Positions 7,306 through 13,667 are shown, counted from the first letter of the stretch. The stretch: DNA of 20,500 nucleotides from JACKLD01 sp049297695 (GCA_049297695.1 JBAQUT010000015.1:1-20500); one strand, 5' to 3'. Translations and numbers: made by a program. The notes: generated by a model from the sequence alone, not told the origin.

Positions 7306-8030
7306 ATCGGGTTACGCGTAAACGTTGTCCATAAAGGTGCATAAAGATCTTTTTCGGGGGGGATGAAGAAGCCTTCGTGGGTAGGGTGGTTGACGAATGT
7401 TATGCGTGGCCAACCGCGAACGATGACAATGGGAGTGGATTCGTTGCCTTCTCCCATAATACCAACGGCGGCGGCGGCGATGGGGTCAACGATACTTCCT
7501 TGTGTTACTTGGAGAGGATTGCCGAATAAATCGGGTGTATGGCGGTAATCGTAAAGAGGTTTTAATCCGTAAAAACCGATAGAAAGCCCGTTGACACCCC
7601 AGCGCAAAGGGATGCAGGTGCTATCAGTAACTATGATGGCAAGATGGTTAAGTCCAAAGTGAGATTGAAGAAGTTGGCACGTCGTTTGGGCCCAAAGGCT
7701 TGGTTCGGTTGGCCATAAAATATAATGGTTGTTAGCGTTGCTGGCATCTATCCCCGCATTTGCGATAAGTGTTCCGCCTGTGAGTGTGAGAGTGACACCA
7801 TATTGAGATTGTTCTTTGGGAATGAACGCATCACATTCGGCGTGGATGAGATTGTCTAAATTAGCGGTATTTGTTGGAATACAACGACCTTGAGATATGG
7901 CGATAACTTTGGAGGTGATGACGATCACATCGCCTTCGTGCAAAGGTGGAAGTTTTTTAAGAAGCACAGGAATAATATCATCCTGTGGGGGAATGAGTGT
8001 ACGGGTTGTGACAGGAATTAAGTGGACCAT
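7302..8030 (-). CDS. CofE-like gamma-glutamyl ligase
   Basis: CofE adds L-glutamate to coenzyme F420-0 using GTP; relatives occur in bacteria that are not known to make F420. The 242-residue protein aligns with the family along its length: LIPVTTRTL (4-12), GDVIVITSKVIAISQGR (33-49), ANAGIDASNANNHYILWP (90-107) containing the GIDASN motif, IIVTDSTCIPLRWGVNGLSIG (132-152), LYDYRHTPDLFGNPLQVT (159-176), and DPIAAAAVGIMGEGNESTPIVIVRG (182-206). No other F420 biosynthetic gene is in the window, so the substrate is probably something else; I leave the symbol empty. The start ATG 8030 lies 6 nt after the mltA stop, and both are on the minus strand, so they are likely cotranscribed. No ribosome-binding site is evident. 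It converges on the ATP-grasp gene. Confidence 0.85.
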   Translation of the reverse strand: MVHLIPVTTRTLIPPQDDIIPVLLKKLPPLHEGDVIVITSKVIAISQGRCIPTNTANLDNLIHAECDAFIPKEQSQYGVTLTLTGGTLIANAGIDASNANNHYILWPTEPSLWAQTTCQLLQSHFGLNHLAIIVTDSTCIPLRWGVNGLSIGFYGLKPLYDYRHTPDLFGNPLQVTQGSIVDPIAAAAVGIMGEGNESTPIVIVRGWPRITFVNHPTHEGFFIPPEKDLYAPLWTTFTRNPI

Positions 8031-8036
8031 GCAAAG

Positions 8037-9152
8037 TTAATTTTTTGGTACCAATACCCACAGTTTGCCGCTGGCGTTTTGGCTGCTGGCGGCCTTGCCC
8101 GCGGCGGGGCCGTGGCCGAAGTAGATATCGCCACGCACGGGGCCTTTGATGGCGCTGCCGACATCGTGGCCAAACATGAGCCTATCAAACTCTTCATCTT
8201 CGCCACTGGTGAGGGTGGTGGCCACACGGAGGGGCACGCCCATGGGGATGTGCTGCCTATCCACCGCCAAGCTGCGGCCGGGGGTGAGTTTGATGTTGTA
8301 GGCGCCCACGGATTCCTCTTTGGTGAGCGTGAAAAAGATGTAGCTGGGGTTGAGGTGGAGAATTTCGTCGCGGCGTTCCGGGTGGGCTTTGAGCCATTTA
8401 CGGATGTCATCGGCTGTGATGGGGGGTGAGAGTTCGCCCAACTCACGCAATGCTTTACCAATGGCCACATAGTTATGACCGTTTTTGGCGGCGAAGCCCA
8501 CATTGCGGAGGGTGCCATCGGGGAGTTCCAGCGTTCCGCTGCCTTGCACGTGGAGGATGAAGGCGGCCACAGGGTCTTTCAGCCACGCAATAGGTTTGTA
8601 GATGCTGGCGGGGTTGGTGCGGACATCGGTTTCAATCTCGCCGCGGGTGGCGTAGGGGCCGCAGGTACCATCGGGGAGAATGCGGCCGGTGCTGCCATCG
8701 GCGCATTCGGTGAGGTCGGCAGGTTTGGCGAGCAGGGGGGTTTGGTAGGGGCCGCCTTGGGTGAGGCTGGCTTCTAGCATGGGTTTAAAGTAGCCCGTAA
8801 ACTTGGCGGGTTGGGCGTTGGTGGCGTGCATTTGCCGTTGCTCGGTGCGGGCGGAAAGGATGAGGGGGAGTTGGTCGGGCGTGGCGGCCAAGGCCTCGGC
8901 GCAAATGCTGTGCCATTGGCCGTAGGTACCAAAGTTTTGCCCTGCGCCGTTGCGTATGGCGGCGCCTGCGGGTTGGTTGCGGAGTTTGGTGCAACTGCTT
9001 TCGAACGCGCGGTACAGGGTGACATCGTCGGCACCGAAGGGGGGCATATCCCAATAGGGGTGGGAAGGTGGCGGCGCGCAGGCAGGAAGCCAGATGGCGG
9101 CGAAGGTGGTGAGGAGGAGGGCGAGGCTTTTCAGCATTGTTGTTGGGCTCAT
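8037..9152 (-). CDS. mltA: MltA lytic transglycosylase, outer-membrane lipoprotein
   Basis: MltA cleaves peptidoglycan glycan strands, leaving 1,6-anhydromuramic acid. The 371-residue protein begins with a hydrophobic signal and lipobox LPAC, with C25 as the lipidation site. The MltA domain covers the middle (for example FTGYFKPMLEASL, RGEIETD, PVAAFILHVQGSGTL). The C-terminal 3D domain contains MFGHDVGSAIKG (326-337) and RGDIYFGHG (340-348), with D330 and D342 as the candidate catalytic and structural aspartates. The ATG at 9152 was chosen; Met 6 (9137) is an equally plausible start, and both leave a normal signal. No strong ribosome-binding site is seen. mltA is the first of a probable two-gene unit with the CofE-like gene. 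In many Alphaproteobacteria mltA lies beside the Tim44-like gene; here they are 4.6 kb apart. Confidence 0.95.
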   Translation of the reverse strand: MSPTTMLKSLALLLTTFAAIWLPACAPPPSHPYWDMPPFGADDVTLYRAFESSCTKLRNQPAGAAIRNGAGQNFGTYGQWHSICAEALAATPDQLPLILSARTEQRQMHATNAQPAKFTGYFKPMLEASLTQGGPYQTPLLAKPADLTECADGSTGRILPDGTCGPYATRGEIETDVRTNPASIYKPIAWLKDPVAAFILHVQGSGTLELPDGTLRNVGFAAKNGHNYVAIGKALRELGELSPPITADDIRKWLKAHPERRDEILHLNPSYIFFTLTKEESVGAYNIKLTPGRSLAVDRQHIPMGVPLRVATTLTSGEDEEFDRLMFGHDVGSAIKGPVRGDIYFGHGPAAGKAASSQNASGKLWVLVPKN

Positions 9153-9212
9153 GTAGCACGGATTTGCAAGGGATGTGCCAAGGATGATTACGAATTAGGC
9201 AGATAAGGGGGC

Positions 9213-9241
9213 TTGAAATATATATATCAATGGTTTATATG
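9213..9241 (+). promoter_or_regulatory. Candidate promoter overlapping the start of the 9230 gene
   Basis: TTGAAA at 9213-9218 (five of six to the -35 consensus), a 17-nt spacer, then TATATG at 9236-9241. If active, transcription would start near 9248, so the ATG at 9230 could not be used and translation would begin at 9248 or 9254. The A+T alternation here (ATATATATAT) makes chance matches easy. Confidence 0.28.
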
Positions 9242-9583
9242 GTTGGTATGAACATGCGACAAGGATTTCAACGGTTGGGGGCTACGGCTTTAGCTGGGTG
9301 TACTTATGTGTATGTAAAGACTGGATATGAGCTCTATGAGCGGATGGATAATATGCAAAAGAGTTTTCTTGGTCTTGATGCAGAAGGTCAAGACTTGATG
9401 AGGCAGATTTTTGGAAAAGATCGGATTTCTTCTGCTGGATTTCCCCAACCTGATGAGACTCAATTTATTGGATTTTTGGTTTATGGCGCTGTGGGAGCAA
9501 CGCTGATAGCTTCTTGGTTGACTTATGATTCGTTTAGAAAAAATTCAAAAAAAGATGAGCTTGAACTTACATTAGACTGTTAG
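9230..9583 (+). CDS. Small membrane protein of unknown function
   Basis: I do not recognise this protein. The frame from 9230 encodes 117 residues, but several Met codons follow closely (9239, 9248, 9254) and no start has a well-spaced ribosome-binding site, so the N-terminus is uncertain by up to 8 residues. Two hydrophobic segments are seen: LGATALAGCTYVYVKTGY near residues 16-33 and FIGFLVYGAVGATLIASWL near 80-98, separated by a polar loop containing LDAEGQDLMRQIFGKDR. A basic tail (FRKNSKKDE) follows the second segment. The topology suggests a two-pass inner-membrane protein with a loop on one side. Its last 17 bp overlap the end of the convergent tsaD. Codon use is A+T-rich, unlike tsaD. 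Confidence 0.55.
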   Translation: MVYMVGMNMRQGFQRLGATALAGCTYVYVKTGYELYERMDNMQKSFLGLDAEGQDLMRQIFGKDRISSAGFPQPDETQFIGFLVYGAVGATLIASWLTYDSFRKNSKKDELELTLDC

Positions 9584-10571
9584 GCTTTGTAAGCGGCCAT
9601 CTTGGACGCACAGGTGTTGAAAGATTTCCCGTATCCAACTTATTGAGGTGGCGGAGGCCGGCGGCGTAGGCGATCATGGCGGCGTTGTCGGTGCAGAGGC
9701 TGGGGGGTGGGGCGGAAAAGCGGACGCCTTTGTGGACGCACATTTCGGCCAAGGCCGTGCGGATGGCCGTGTTGGCGGCGACGCCGCCTGCGGCGACTAA
9801 CGTTGGGGCGTGGGTGTGTTCCAGCGCGATACGGCATTTTTTCACGAAGATTTCGGCGATTTTGGCTTGGAGGGATGCTGCAAGGTCGGGGGGGTGCGAG
9901 GTTGTCGCGAGCGCGTTTCGGGCGGCGGTTTTGAGGCCGGAAAAGGAGAAGTTGAGGGAGCCATCGTTTAATGGGAAAGGGAGAAGAACGGTGGGAGTAC
10001 CTTCTTTGGCGAGTGTTTCGATTTTGGGGCCGCAGGGGTGGGACATGCCGAGGAGACGGCCGATTTTATCGAAACATTCGCCTGCGGCGTCATCGACACT
10101 GGTGCCTAAGAGTTCGTAATTTCCGATATTGTTTACCATGACGATTTGGCTGTGGCCGCCGCTGACGAGGAGGAGGAGATAAGGAAACTCTAATGTGGGA
10201 TCAGTTAAATGCGGTGAAAGGGCGTGACCTTCAATATGATTTGTCGCCAGAAACGGTTTGTTAAGGCTCACAGCCATGGTTTTAGCAAATGTGCTTCCCA
10301 TAAGTAGCGCGGTGGTGAGGCCTGGACCTGTTGTGGCTGAAATGGCGTCAAGTTGGGTAGAGGGTAGATTGGCTTCGGTAAGGGCTTGGGAGACGATGAC
10401 GGGGAGGCGTTCCAGGTGGGCGCGGCTAGAAAGTTCGGGAACTACGCCGCCATAGACTTTGTGGGGTTCTATTTGGGAAAACAGGACGTTGGAGAGGATT
10501 TTGCGTGCTTTGACATCCACCACGGCGGCGGCGGTTTCATCGCAGGAGGTTTCGAGAGCTAAAACGATCAT
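9567..10571 (-). CDS. tsaD: tRNA N6-threonylcarbamoyladenosine transferase TsaD
   Basis: TsaD transfers the threonylcarbamoyl group to A37 of tRNAs reading ANN codons, working with TsaB, TsaE and TsaC; it is essential in most bacteria. The 334-residue protein starts MIVLALETSCDETAAAVV and matches the family throughout: SSRAHLERLPVI (48-59), ATTGPGLTTALLMGSTFAK (79-97), the metal-binding NHIEGH (H112, H116), LLVSGGHSQIV (135-145), DDAAGECFDKIGRLLG (160-175), GLKTAARNAL (212-221), AAGGVAANTAIR (260-271) and CTDNAAMIAYAAG with D295. The frame continues upstream to a TTG at 10610, but the ATG at 10571 is the conserved start. It has no evident ribosome-binding site, because a 141-bp hairpin segment lies immediately upstream and a second copy of its first 38 bp lies beyond it. 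No tsaB, tsaE or tsaC is in the window. Confidence 0.97.
   Translation of the reverse strand: MIVLALETSCDETAAAVVDVKARKILSNVLFSQIEPHKVYGGVVPELSSRAHLERLPVIVSQALTEANLPSTQLDAISATTGPGLTTALLMGSTFAKTMAVSLNKPFLATNHIEGHALSPHLTDPTLEFPYLLLLVSGGHSQIVMVNNIGNYELLGTSVDDAAGECFDKIGRLLGMSHPCGPKIETLAKEGTPTVLLPFPLNDGSLNFSFSGLKTAARNALATTSHPPDLAASLQAKIAEIFVKKCRIALEHTHAPTLVAAGGVAANTAIRTALAEMCVHKGVRFSAPPPSLCTDNAAMIAYAAGLRHLNKLDTGNLSTPVRPRWPLTKPNSLM
10534..10571. repeat. 38-bp direct repeat, copy 1 (tsaD 5' end)
   Basis: This is identical over 38 bp to 10713-10750. Here it is the first 38 bp of tsaD (codons for MIVLALETSCDE plus two bases). The bases flanking the two copies differ on both sides, so the repeat boundaries are sharp. 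Confidence 0.9.
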
Positions 10572-10712
10572 GATGAGGTAGTTATTAGACGGTTGTGCAC
10601 GATTCGGCAATGGGCCCCAGATAACATCGGGTGCCCGCCGCGGGGCGGCGACCCGATATGTTTCTGGGGTGGCGTTTGGCTAAACTCGCAAGCTCGTTAA
10701 GCCAAACTGCCA
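10572..10712. mobile_element. Palindromic insertion-like element between the tsaD repeats
   Basis: This 141-bp segment lies exactly between two 38-bp copies of the tsaD start. It holds 43 bp without obvious structure and then two abutting hairpins. Hairpin 1 (10615-10669) has arms CCCCAGA/TCTGGGG, AACATCGGGT/ACCCGATATGTT with a small bulge, and a G+C-rich tip. Hairpin 2 (10670-10712) has arms TGGC-GTTTGGCT/AGCCAAAC-TGCCA with small bulges. Hairpin 2 ends at the first base of repeat copy 2. There is no ORF. Palindromic non-coding elements of comparable size are known from Rickettsia and Wolbachia, but I do not recognise this sequence. The mobile reading is an inference from the structure and flanking repeat; tandem duplication or an assembly join would also give it. 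Confidence 0.5.
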
Positions 10713-10750
10713 GTTTCATCGCAGGAGGTTTCGAGAGCTAAAACGATCAT
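10697..10750 (-). pseudogene. tsaD: Remnant tsaD start (17 codons) beyond the element
   Basis: On the minus strand, ATG 10750 opens a frame MIVLALETSCDET, identical to TsaD residues 1-13, that runs into hairpin 2 as GSLA and stops at 10697. A purine-rich AAGAAAGG lies directly upstream, although close to the ATG. It is probably the ancestral tsaD translation start, cut off from the gene. If still translated it would be a 17-residue leader peptide upstream of the intact gene. Confidence 0.6.
10713..10750. repeat. 38-bp direct repeat, copy 2
   Basis: Second copy of the tsaD 5' sequence, offset by 179 bp from copy 1. It is followed at 10751 onward by what is probably the original tsaD upstream region and then by the divergent tspO leader. 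Confidence 0.9.
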
Positions 10751-10829
10751 CGCCTTTCTTATCATATTTTTAGAGAAGTAGGCCAGAGAGAGTGTTAGTA
10801 TGGGTTGAATTGAAAAGGAGATGATATTT

Positions 10830-11288
10830 ATGAAACCAGCGTATGTGTGGAGTATTGTGTGGGTGGTGGTAGCTTTGGCCTTAAATGGCCTTATTTTTGC
10901 CTTGGGGTGGAACACCGAAATGCAAGGCGACCTTGTACGCCCGTGGTTTATGCCTGCGGGATGGGTGGTGGGGCTGGTGTGGATGGTGCTGTTTGCGTTG
11001 GTGGGGTTTGTTTTTGGCAGGTTGCGGGCCCGTGGGGATGGTTTGCAGTGGGGAGTGGCAGGCCTGTTAGCCTTGTGTTTGGCGTACCCCTTTTATACGG
11101 CGGGGTTGCAGGAAGGTACGGTTGCGTTTTGGGGCTGTGTGGTGACGTTGATACCCACGCTTATGCTGATGGTGGCTTTGGAGCGGAAAGATAGCTTGAG
11201 CACGTGGATGATGCTGCCTTTGGCCTTGTGGTTGTGTTTTGCCACCGTGTTAACATGGACGGTGTTGGGGCTGAATGCGGGGTTGTGA
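10830..11288 (+). CDS. tspO: TspO/MBR family membrane protein
   Basis: TspO (tryptophan-rich sensory protein, homologue of the mitochondrial benzodiazepine receptor) is a five-helix membrane protein that binds porphyrins and affects tetrapyrrole traffic in several bacteria. The start ATG 10830 is favoured over ATG 10821 because AAAAGGAG at 10813-10820 has proper spacing to it; the product is then 152 residues. Visible signatures are a first helix (VWSIVWVVVALALNGLIFAL), the family motif region RPWFMPAGWVVGLVWMVLFALVGF with its Trp and Pro residues, and the last helix MMLPLALWLCFATVLTWTVLGLN, where the family has LLWVSFAT-like sequence and a terminal Asn. The protein has fewer of the canonical residues than typical TspO, so it may be a divergent member. 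It is divergent from the tsaD remnant. Genes for HemJ and HemC nearby fit a tetrapyrrole link. Confidence 0.78.
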   Translation: MKPAYVWSIVWVVVALALNGLIFALGWNTEMQGDLVRPWFMPAGWVVGLVWMVLFALVGFVFGRLRARGDGLQWGVAGLLALCLAYPFYTAGLQEGTVAFWGCVVTLIPTLMLMVALERKDSLSTWMMLPLALWLCFATVLTWTVLGLNAGL

Positions 11289-11371
11289 GGGGTTTGTTAG
11301 TTACATGTCAGCAGATACCTTGAAATGGCTTGGGGGGGAACCCATAAAGAAAAGAACATAGGAGATGTGAT

Positions 11372-11830
11372 ATGCGTAGAACGTTGGCTTTGTTGACAGT
11401 TGCGGGTGGATTGGTTTTTGCGGAGGCTCCTAAGGTTATGGCTCAAGCGCCTGCCAGTGTTGGAGTGGAGGATGTTTTGAGCGGGAAGACGGCGTTGAAA
11501 GGCATGTCGGAAGAGACATTTTCAGAAATTGACAAACTTATCGACGAAATGATGGATCAACGTATACCTATACCAACACGCATGGCATTTCGTGCCGAAA
11601 TTGAGGCCGGGAAAACACCTGAAGATGCAGCTAAAACAGTTGGAATGACGCCGGATGATTTAAAACTTCTGCAAAAGTGGGATGAGGTTGGTATGGAAGA
11701 TTTGAACAGACGTCAGGCCAAAACAGCTGAGATTGAGGCAAGACTTAAAGAATCAAGACGGAGGCTCTCGGACTCATTAGGCAAATTATCAAATGATATC
11801 AAAGATTTTATGGGGCAATCGAAGAACTAA
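11372..11830 (+). CDS. Secreted small protein with C-terminal coiled coil, unknown
   Basis: I do not recognise the family. AGGAG at 11360-11364 is well placed for ATG 11372. The first 26 residues look like a signal peptide (MRRTLALLTVAGGLVFAEAP, then KVMAQA), with a likely cut after AQA. The mature part is about 126 residues, mostly helical and charged: a segment SEETFSEIDKLIDEMMDQR, then IPIPTRMAFRAEIEAGKTPEDAAKTVGMTPDDLKLLQKWDE, which looks like a small helix-turn-helix-like repeat unit but without proof of DNA binding, and from about residue 110 a heptad-like coiled coil (RQAKTAEIEARLKESRRRL). It is expected in the periplasm. It converges on hemJ with a 4-bp overlap and is A+T-rich. Confidence 0.6.
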   Translation: MRRTLALLTVAGGLVFAEAPKVMAQAPASVGVEDVLSGKTALKGMSEETFSEIDKLIDEMMDQRIPIPTRMAFRAEIEAGKTPEDAAKTVGMTPDDLKLLQKWDEVGMEDLNRRQAKTAEIEARLKESRRRLSDSLGKLSNDIKDFMGQSKN

Positions 11831-12249
11831 AAAGGTTTTATCACGGCTAGCCCGACGATGCCGATGAGCAGGAGGGTGGGGATTTCGTTGTAGAAGCGGT
11901 AAAAGCGGCCGGTGCGGGTGTTGGTGCCTTGGCGGAGGTGGCGTGCGAAGACTTCCAGGCTTCCGTGGAAGGCCAGCAGGATGACGACGAGGGCGAGTTT
12001 GGCGTGGAGCCAGCCTTGCTGCATGATAGCTGGGTTTTGGGCGATGAGGGCCATGCCGAACAGCACCGTGGCGGCGGCGGCGGGGCGCAGGATGAGGTTT
12101 TTCAGTTTGGTTTCCATCAGCGTGAGGGTGGGGGCGGCTTGGGGGTGCTCGACGTGGTAGACAAACAGCCGTGGCATGTAGAATAGGCCCGCAAACCAGG
12201 CTGTGAAGCTGATGATGTGGAGGGTTTTGAGGAGGAGGTAGGTGTTCAT
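11827..12249 (-). CDS. hemJ: HemJ-type protoporphyrinogen oxidase
   Basis: HemJ (UPF0093) is the membrane enzyme that oxidises protoporphyrinogen IX to protoporphyrin IX in most Alphaproteobacteria, which lack HemG and HemY. The 140-residue protein is of family length and has four hydrophobic helices. Key features are LLLKTLHIISFTAWFAGLFYMPRLFVYHVEH (6-36), containing the conserved early His and the Trp/Phe-rich helix, METKLKNLILRPAAAATVLFGMALI (45-69), and GWLHAKLALVVILLAFHG (79-96) with conserved His and Lys. HRFYNEIPTLLLI-like sequence near the end is present as FYRFYNEIPTLLLIGIV. The start ATG 12249 has no clear ribosome-binding site. In many Alphaproteobacteria hemJ lies close to rho and hemE; here rho is about 10 kb away. 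It is divergent from the gene at 12327. Confidence 0.93.
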   Translation of the reverse strand: MNTYLLLKTLHIISFTAWFAGLFYMPRLFVYHVEHPQAAPTLTLMETKLKNLILRPAAAATVLFGMALIAQNPAIMQQGWLHAKLALVVILLAFHGSLEVFARHLRQGTNTRTGRFYRFYNEIPTLLLIGIVGLAVIKPF

Positions 12250-12290
12250 GGATTATTTGTAGCATGGAGAGGTTGCAATATCTAACTATA

Positions 12291-12308
12291 ACTCCATATT
12301 TATGGAGT
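12291..12308. promoter_or_regulatory. 18-bp perfect inverted repeat between hemJ and the next gene
   Basis: ACTCCATA-TT-TATGGAGT lies 42 bp upstream of the hemJ start and 19 bp upstream of the divergent ATG at 12327. Its shape fits a dimeric repressor site. It also falls inside the longer reading frame starting at 12264, which supports the shorter start for that gene. Confidence 0.42.
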
Positions 12309-12326
12309 AACGTGAGGGTAAAAGCT

Positions 12327-12677
12327 ATGTATGATATGGTTATCGTGAAAAAACGGGTTTTGGAATCTTTGAAAAAAGACCCGTATGATGTAATGGATAC
12401 GGACAATTTAAGGATAACAGACGAAGCGTTTGACCACTTGCCATTGCCAGCTGAAGTTGTTGAAGTTAATCGTAAGCTGGCGCGAGACTACAGAAACAGA
12501 GGATTGAATGACGATGCCTTGGTGTGTGAGGAAATTGCCAACAATATTGATACGGGTTTGGCAAACAGTGATGTTCAGGAACAACAGAAAGCATATGATA
12601 CTTATGTGTTTGAATTGGCAAATATTGTTGGAGAACGTGTGTATCAACGAGAAAAGGATAGCCGAGGGCGTGATTAG
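12327..12677 (+). CDS. Small acidic protein of unknown function
   Basis: I do not recognise this protein. I chose ATG 12327 (116 residues) because GAGGG at 12313-12317 is well spaced to it. A longer frame from ATG 12264 has no ribosome-binding site and would run over a perfect palindrome. The product has no membrane segment. It is rich in Asp, Glu, Lys and Arg, with MVIVKKRVLESLKKDPYDVM at the start, then PAEVVEVNRKLARDYRNRGLNDDALVCEEIANNIDTG and a C-terminal helix AYDTYVFELANIVGERVYQR. It reads as a small helical cytoplasmic protein. It is divergent from hemJ and lies 57 bp before hemC, so it may share control with heme genes, but that is inference from position. Confidence 0.6.
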   Translation: MYDMVIVKKRVLESLKKDPYDVMDTDNLRITDEAFDHLPLPAEVVEVNRKLARDYRNRGLNDDALVCEEIANNIDTGLANSDVQEQQKAYDTYVFELANIVGERVYQREKDSRGRD

Positions 12678-12710
12678 CGCCTTGTGTTAAGGGTTAATTT
12701 GTACTAAAAG

Positions 12711-12729
12711 CCCCTATGAAATAGGGGGA
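12711..12729 (+). promoter_or_regulatory. Hairpin covering the hemC ribosome-binding site
   Basis: CCCCTAT (12711-12717), loop GAA, ATAGGGG (12721-12727) form a 7-bp stem. The purine tract GGGGGA at 12724-12729, 5 nt before the hemC ATG, is the only ribosome-binding candidate and lies largely in the 3' arm, so folding would hide it. Read on the minus strand, the same stem is followed by CTTTTAG and resembles a short terminator. Either role, or both, is possible. Confidence 0.5.
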
Positions 12730-12734
12730 TTTGA

Positions 12735-13667
12735 ATGGGCCGTACCTTCCGCATTGCCAGCCGCCGCAGCAAGATGGCTTTGGCCCAAACCAACCGCATT
12801 ATTGCCGAACTGAAGAAAGTTGCGCCGGAGCATGAATATGTGATTCATGAAGTGGTGACGGATGGCGACTACGAGAAATTTAAGGGCGATTTGAAAACCG
12901 TGGGTGGCAAAGGGGCGTTTGTGAAGGCCCTTGAGGTAGATTTGTTGAACGGCAAGGCCGACATGGCCATGCACAGCATGAAGGATGTGCCGGGGGATAT
13001 TCCGCTGCCGGAGGGGTTGTGCATCCCCGCCATGTTGGCGCGGGACGATTTGCGGGATGCCGTGATTTGCCGCGCAGGCGAAACCTTTGTGGGATTAAAG
13101 GCTGGGGCCCGCATTGGCACCAGCAGCGTGCGGCGGGGGGCGCAGTTGAAGATGGCGTTCCCTCACCTAACCATTGTACCCTTACGGGGCAATGCGGATA
13201 CCCGTGTGGCTAAGGTAGATGCTGGCGATGTGGATGCGGCGATTTTGGCGGTAGCGGGGTTGAAGCGGATTGGTTTGGAGCACCGTATTAGCGAAGTGTT
13301 TGAGCCCGACATGATGTTGCCCTGTGTGGGGCAGGGAGTTGTGGGGGTGGAATGTCGTGAGAACGATGCCGACGTGAGGACGTTGTTGGGCAAGATTAAC
13401 CATGTGGACACCTTTACCTGCATTACGGCCGAGCGGGCCATGTTGCGGGTGTTGCAGGGGAACTGTCATACGCCCATTGGTGGGTACTGCGAAATTACGG
13501 CTAACCGCAACCTGCGGTTGATTGGCATGGTGTGCAGCTTGGATGGCAAAGACGTATTACGCGGGCGGAACAAAATGCCCTTTGACAAGCCTGATGACGT
13601 GGGCAAGGCCGTGGCTGAGGAGTTGTTGGCACAGGGGGCCAAGCGATTGCTGGAGGCGTGCGCCTAA
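12735..13667 (+). CDS. hemC: Porphobilinogen deaminase (hydroxymethylbilane synthase)
   Basis: HemC joins four porphobilinogen molecules into hydroxymethylbilane, using a covalently bound dipyrromethane cofactor. The 310-residue protein is full length. It shows FRIASRRSKMALAQTN (5-20), GGKGAFVKALE (57-67), the catalytic AMHSMKDVP (78-86, D84), ARIGTSSVRRGAQL (125-138), LRGNADTRVAKVD (150-162), ILAVAGLKRIGLE (170-182), LPCVGQGVVGVECREN (195-210) and the cofactor loop LQGNCHTPIGGYC with C244. Three further Cys are nearby, one at position 252. The start ATG 12735 fits the family and has GGGGGA upstream within a hairpin. No hemD follows, unlike the common hemC-hemD order. It leads the plus-strand operon to 16913; the gap to the next gene is 50 nt. 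Confidence 0.97.
   Translation: MGRTFRIASRRSKMALAQTNRIIAELKKVAPEHEYVIHEVVTDGDYEKFKGDLKTVGGKGAFVKALEVDLLNGKADMAMHSMKDVPGDIPLPEGLCIPAMLARDDLRDAVICRAGETFVGLKAGARIGTSSVRRGAQLKMAFPHLTIVPLRGNADTRVAKVDAGDVDAAILAVAGLKRIGLEHRISEVFEPDMMLPCVGQGVVGVECRENDADVRTLLGKINHVDTFTCITAERAMLRVLQGNCHTPIGGYCEITANRNLRLIGMVCSLDGKDVLRGRNKMPFDKPDDVGKAVAEELLAQGAKRLLEACA

Noticed and set aside
7302..8030. Naming the CofE-like gene as a true F420 enzyme
   Set aside because: No other F420 gene is present in the window, and relatives exist in organisms not known to make F420.
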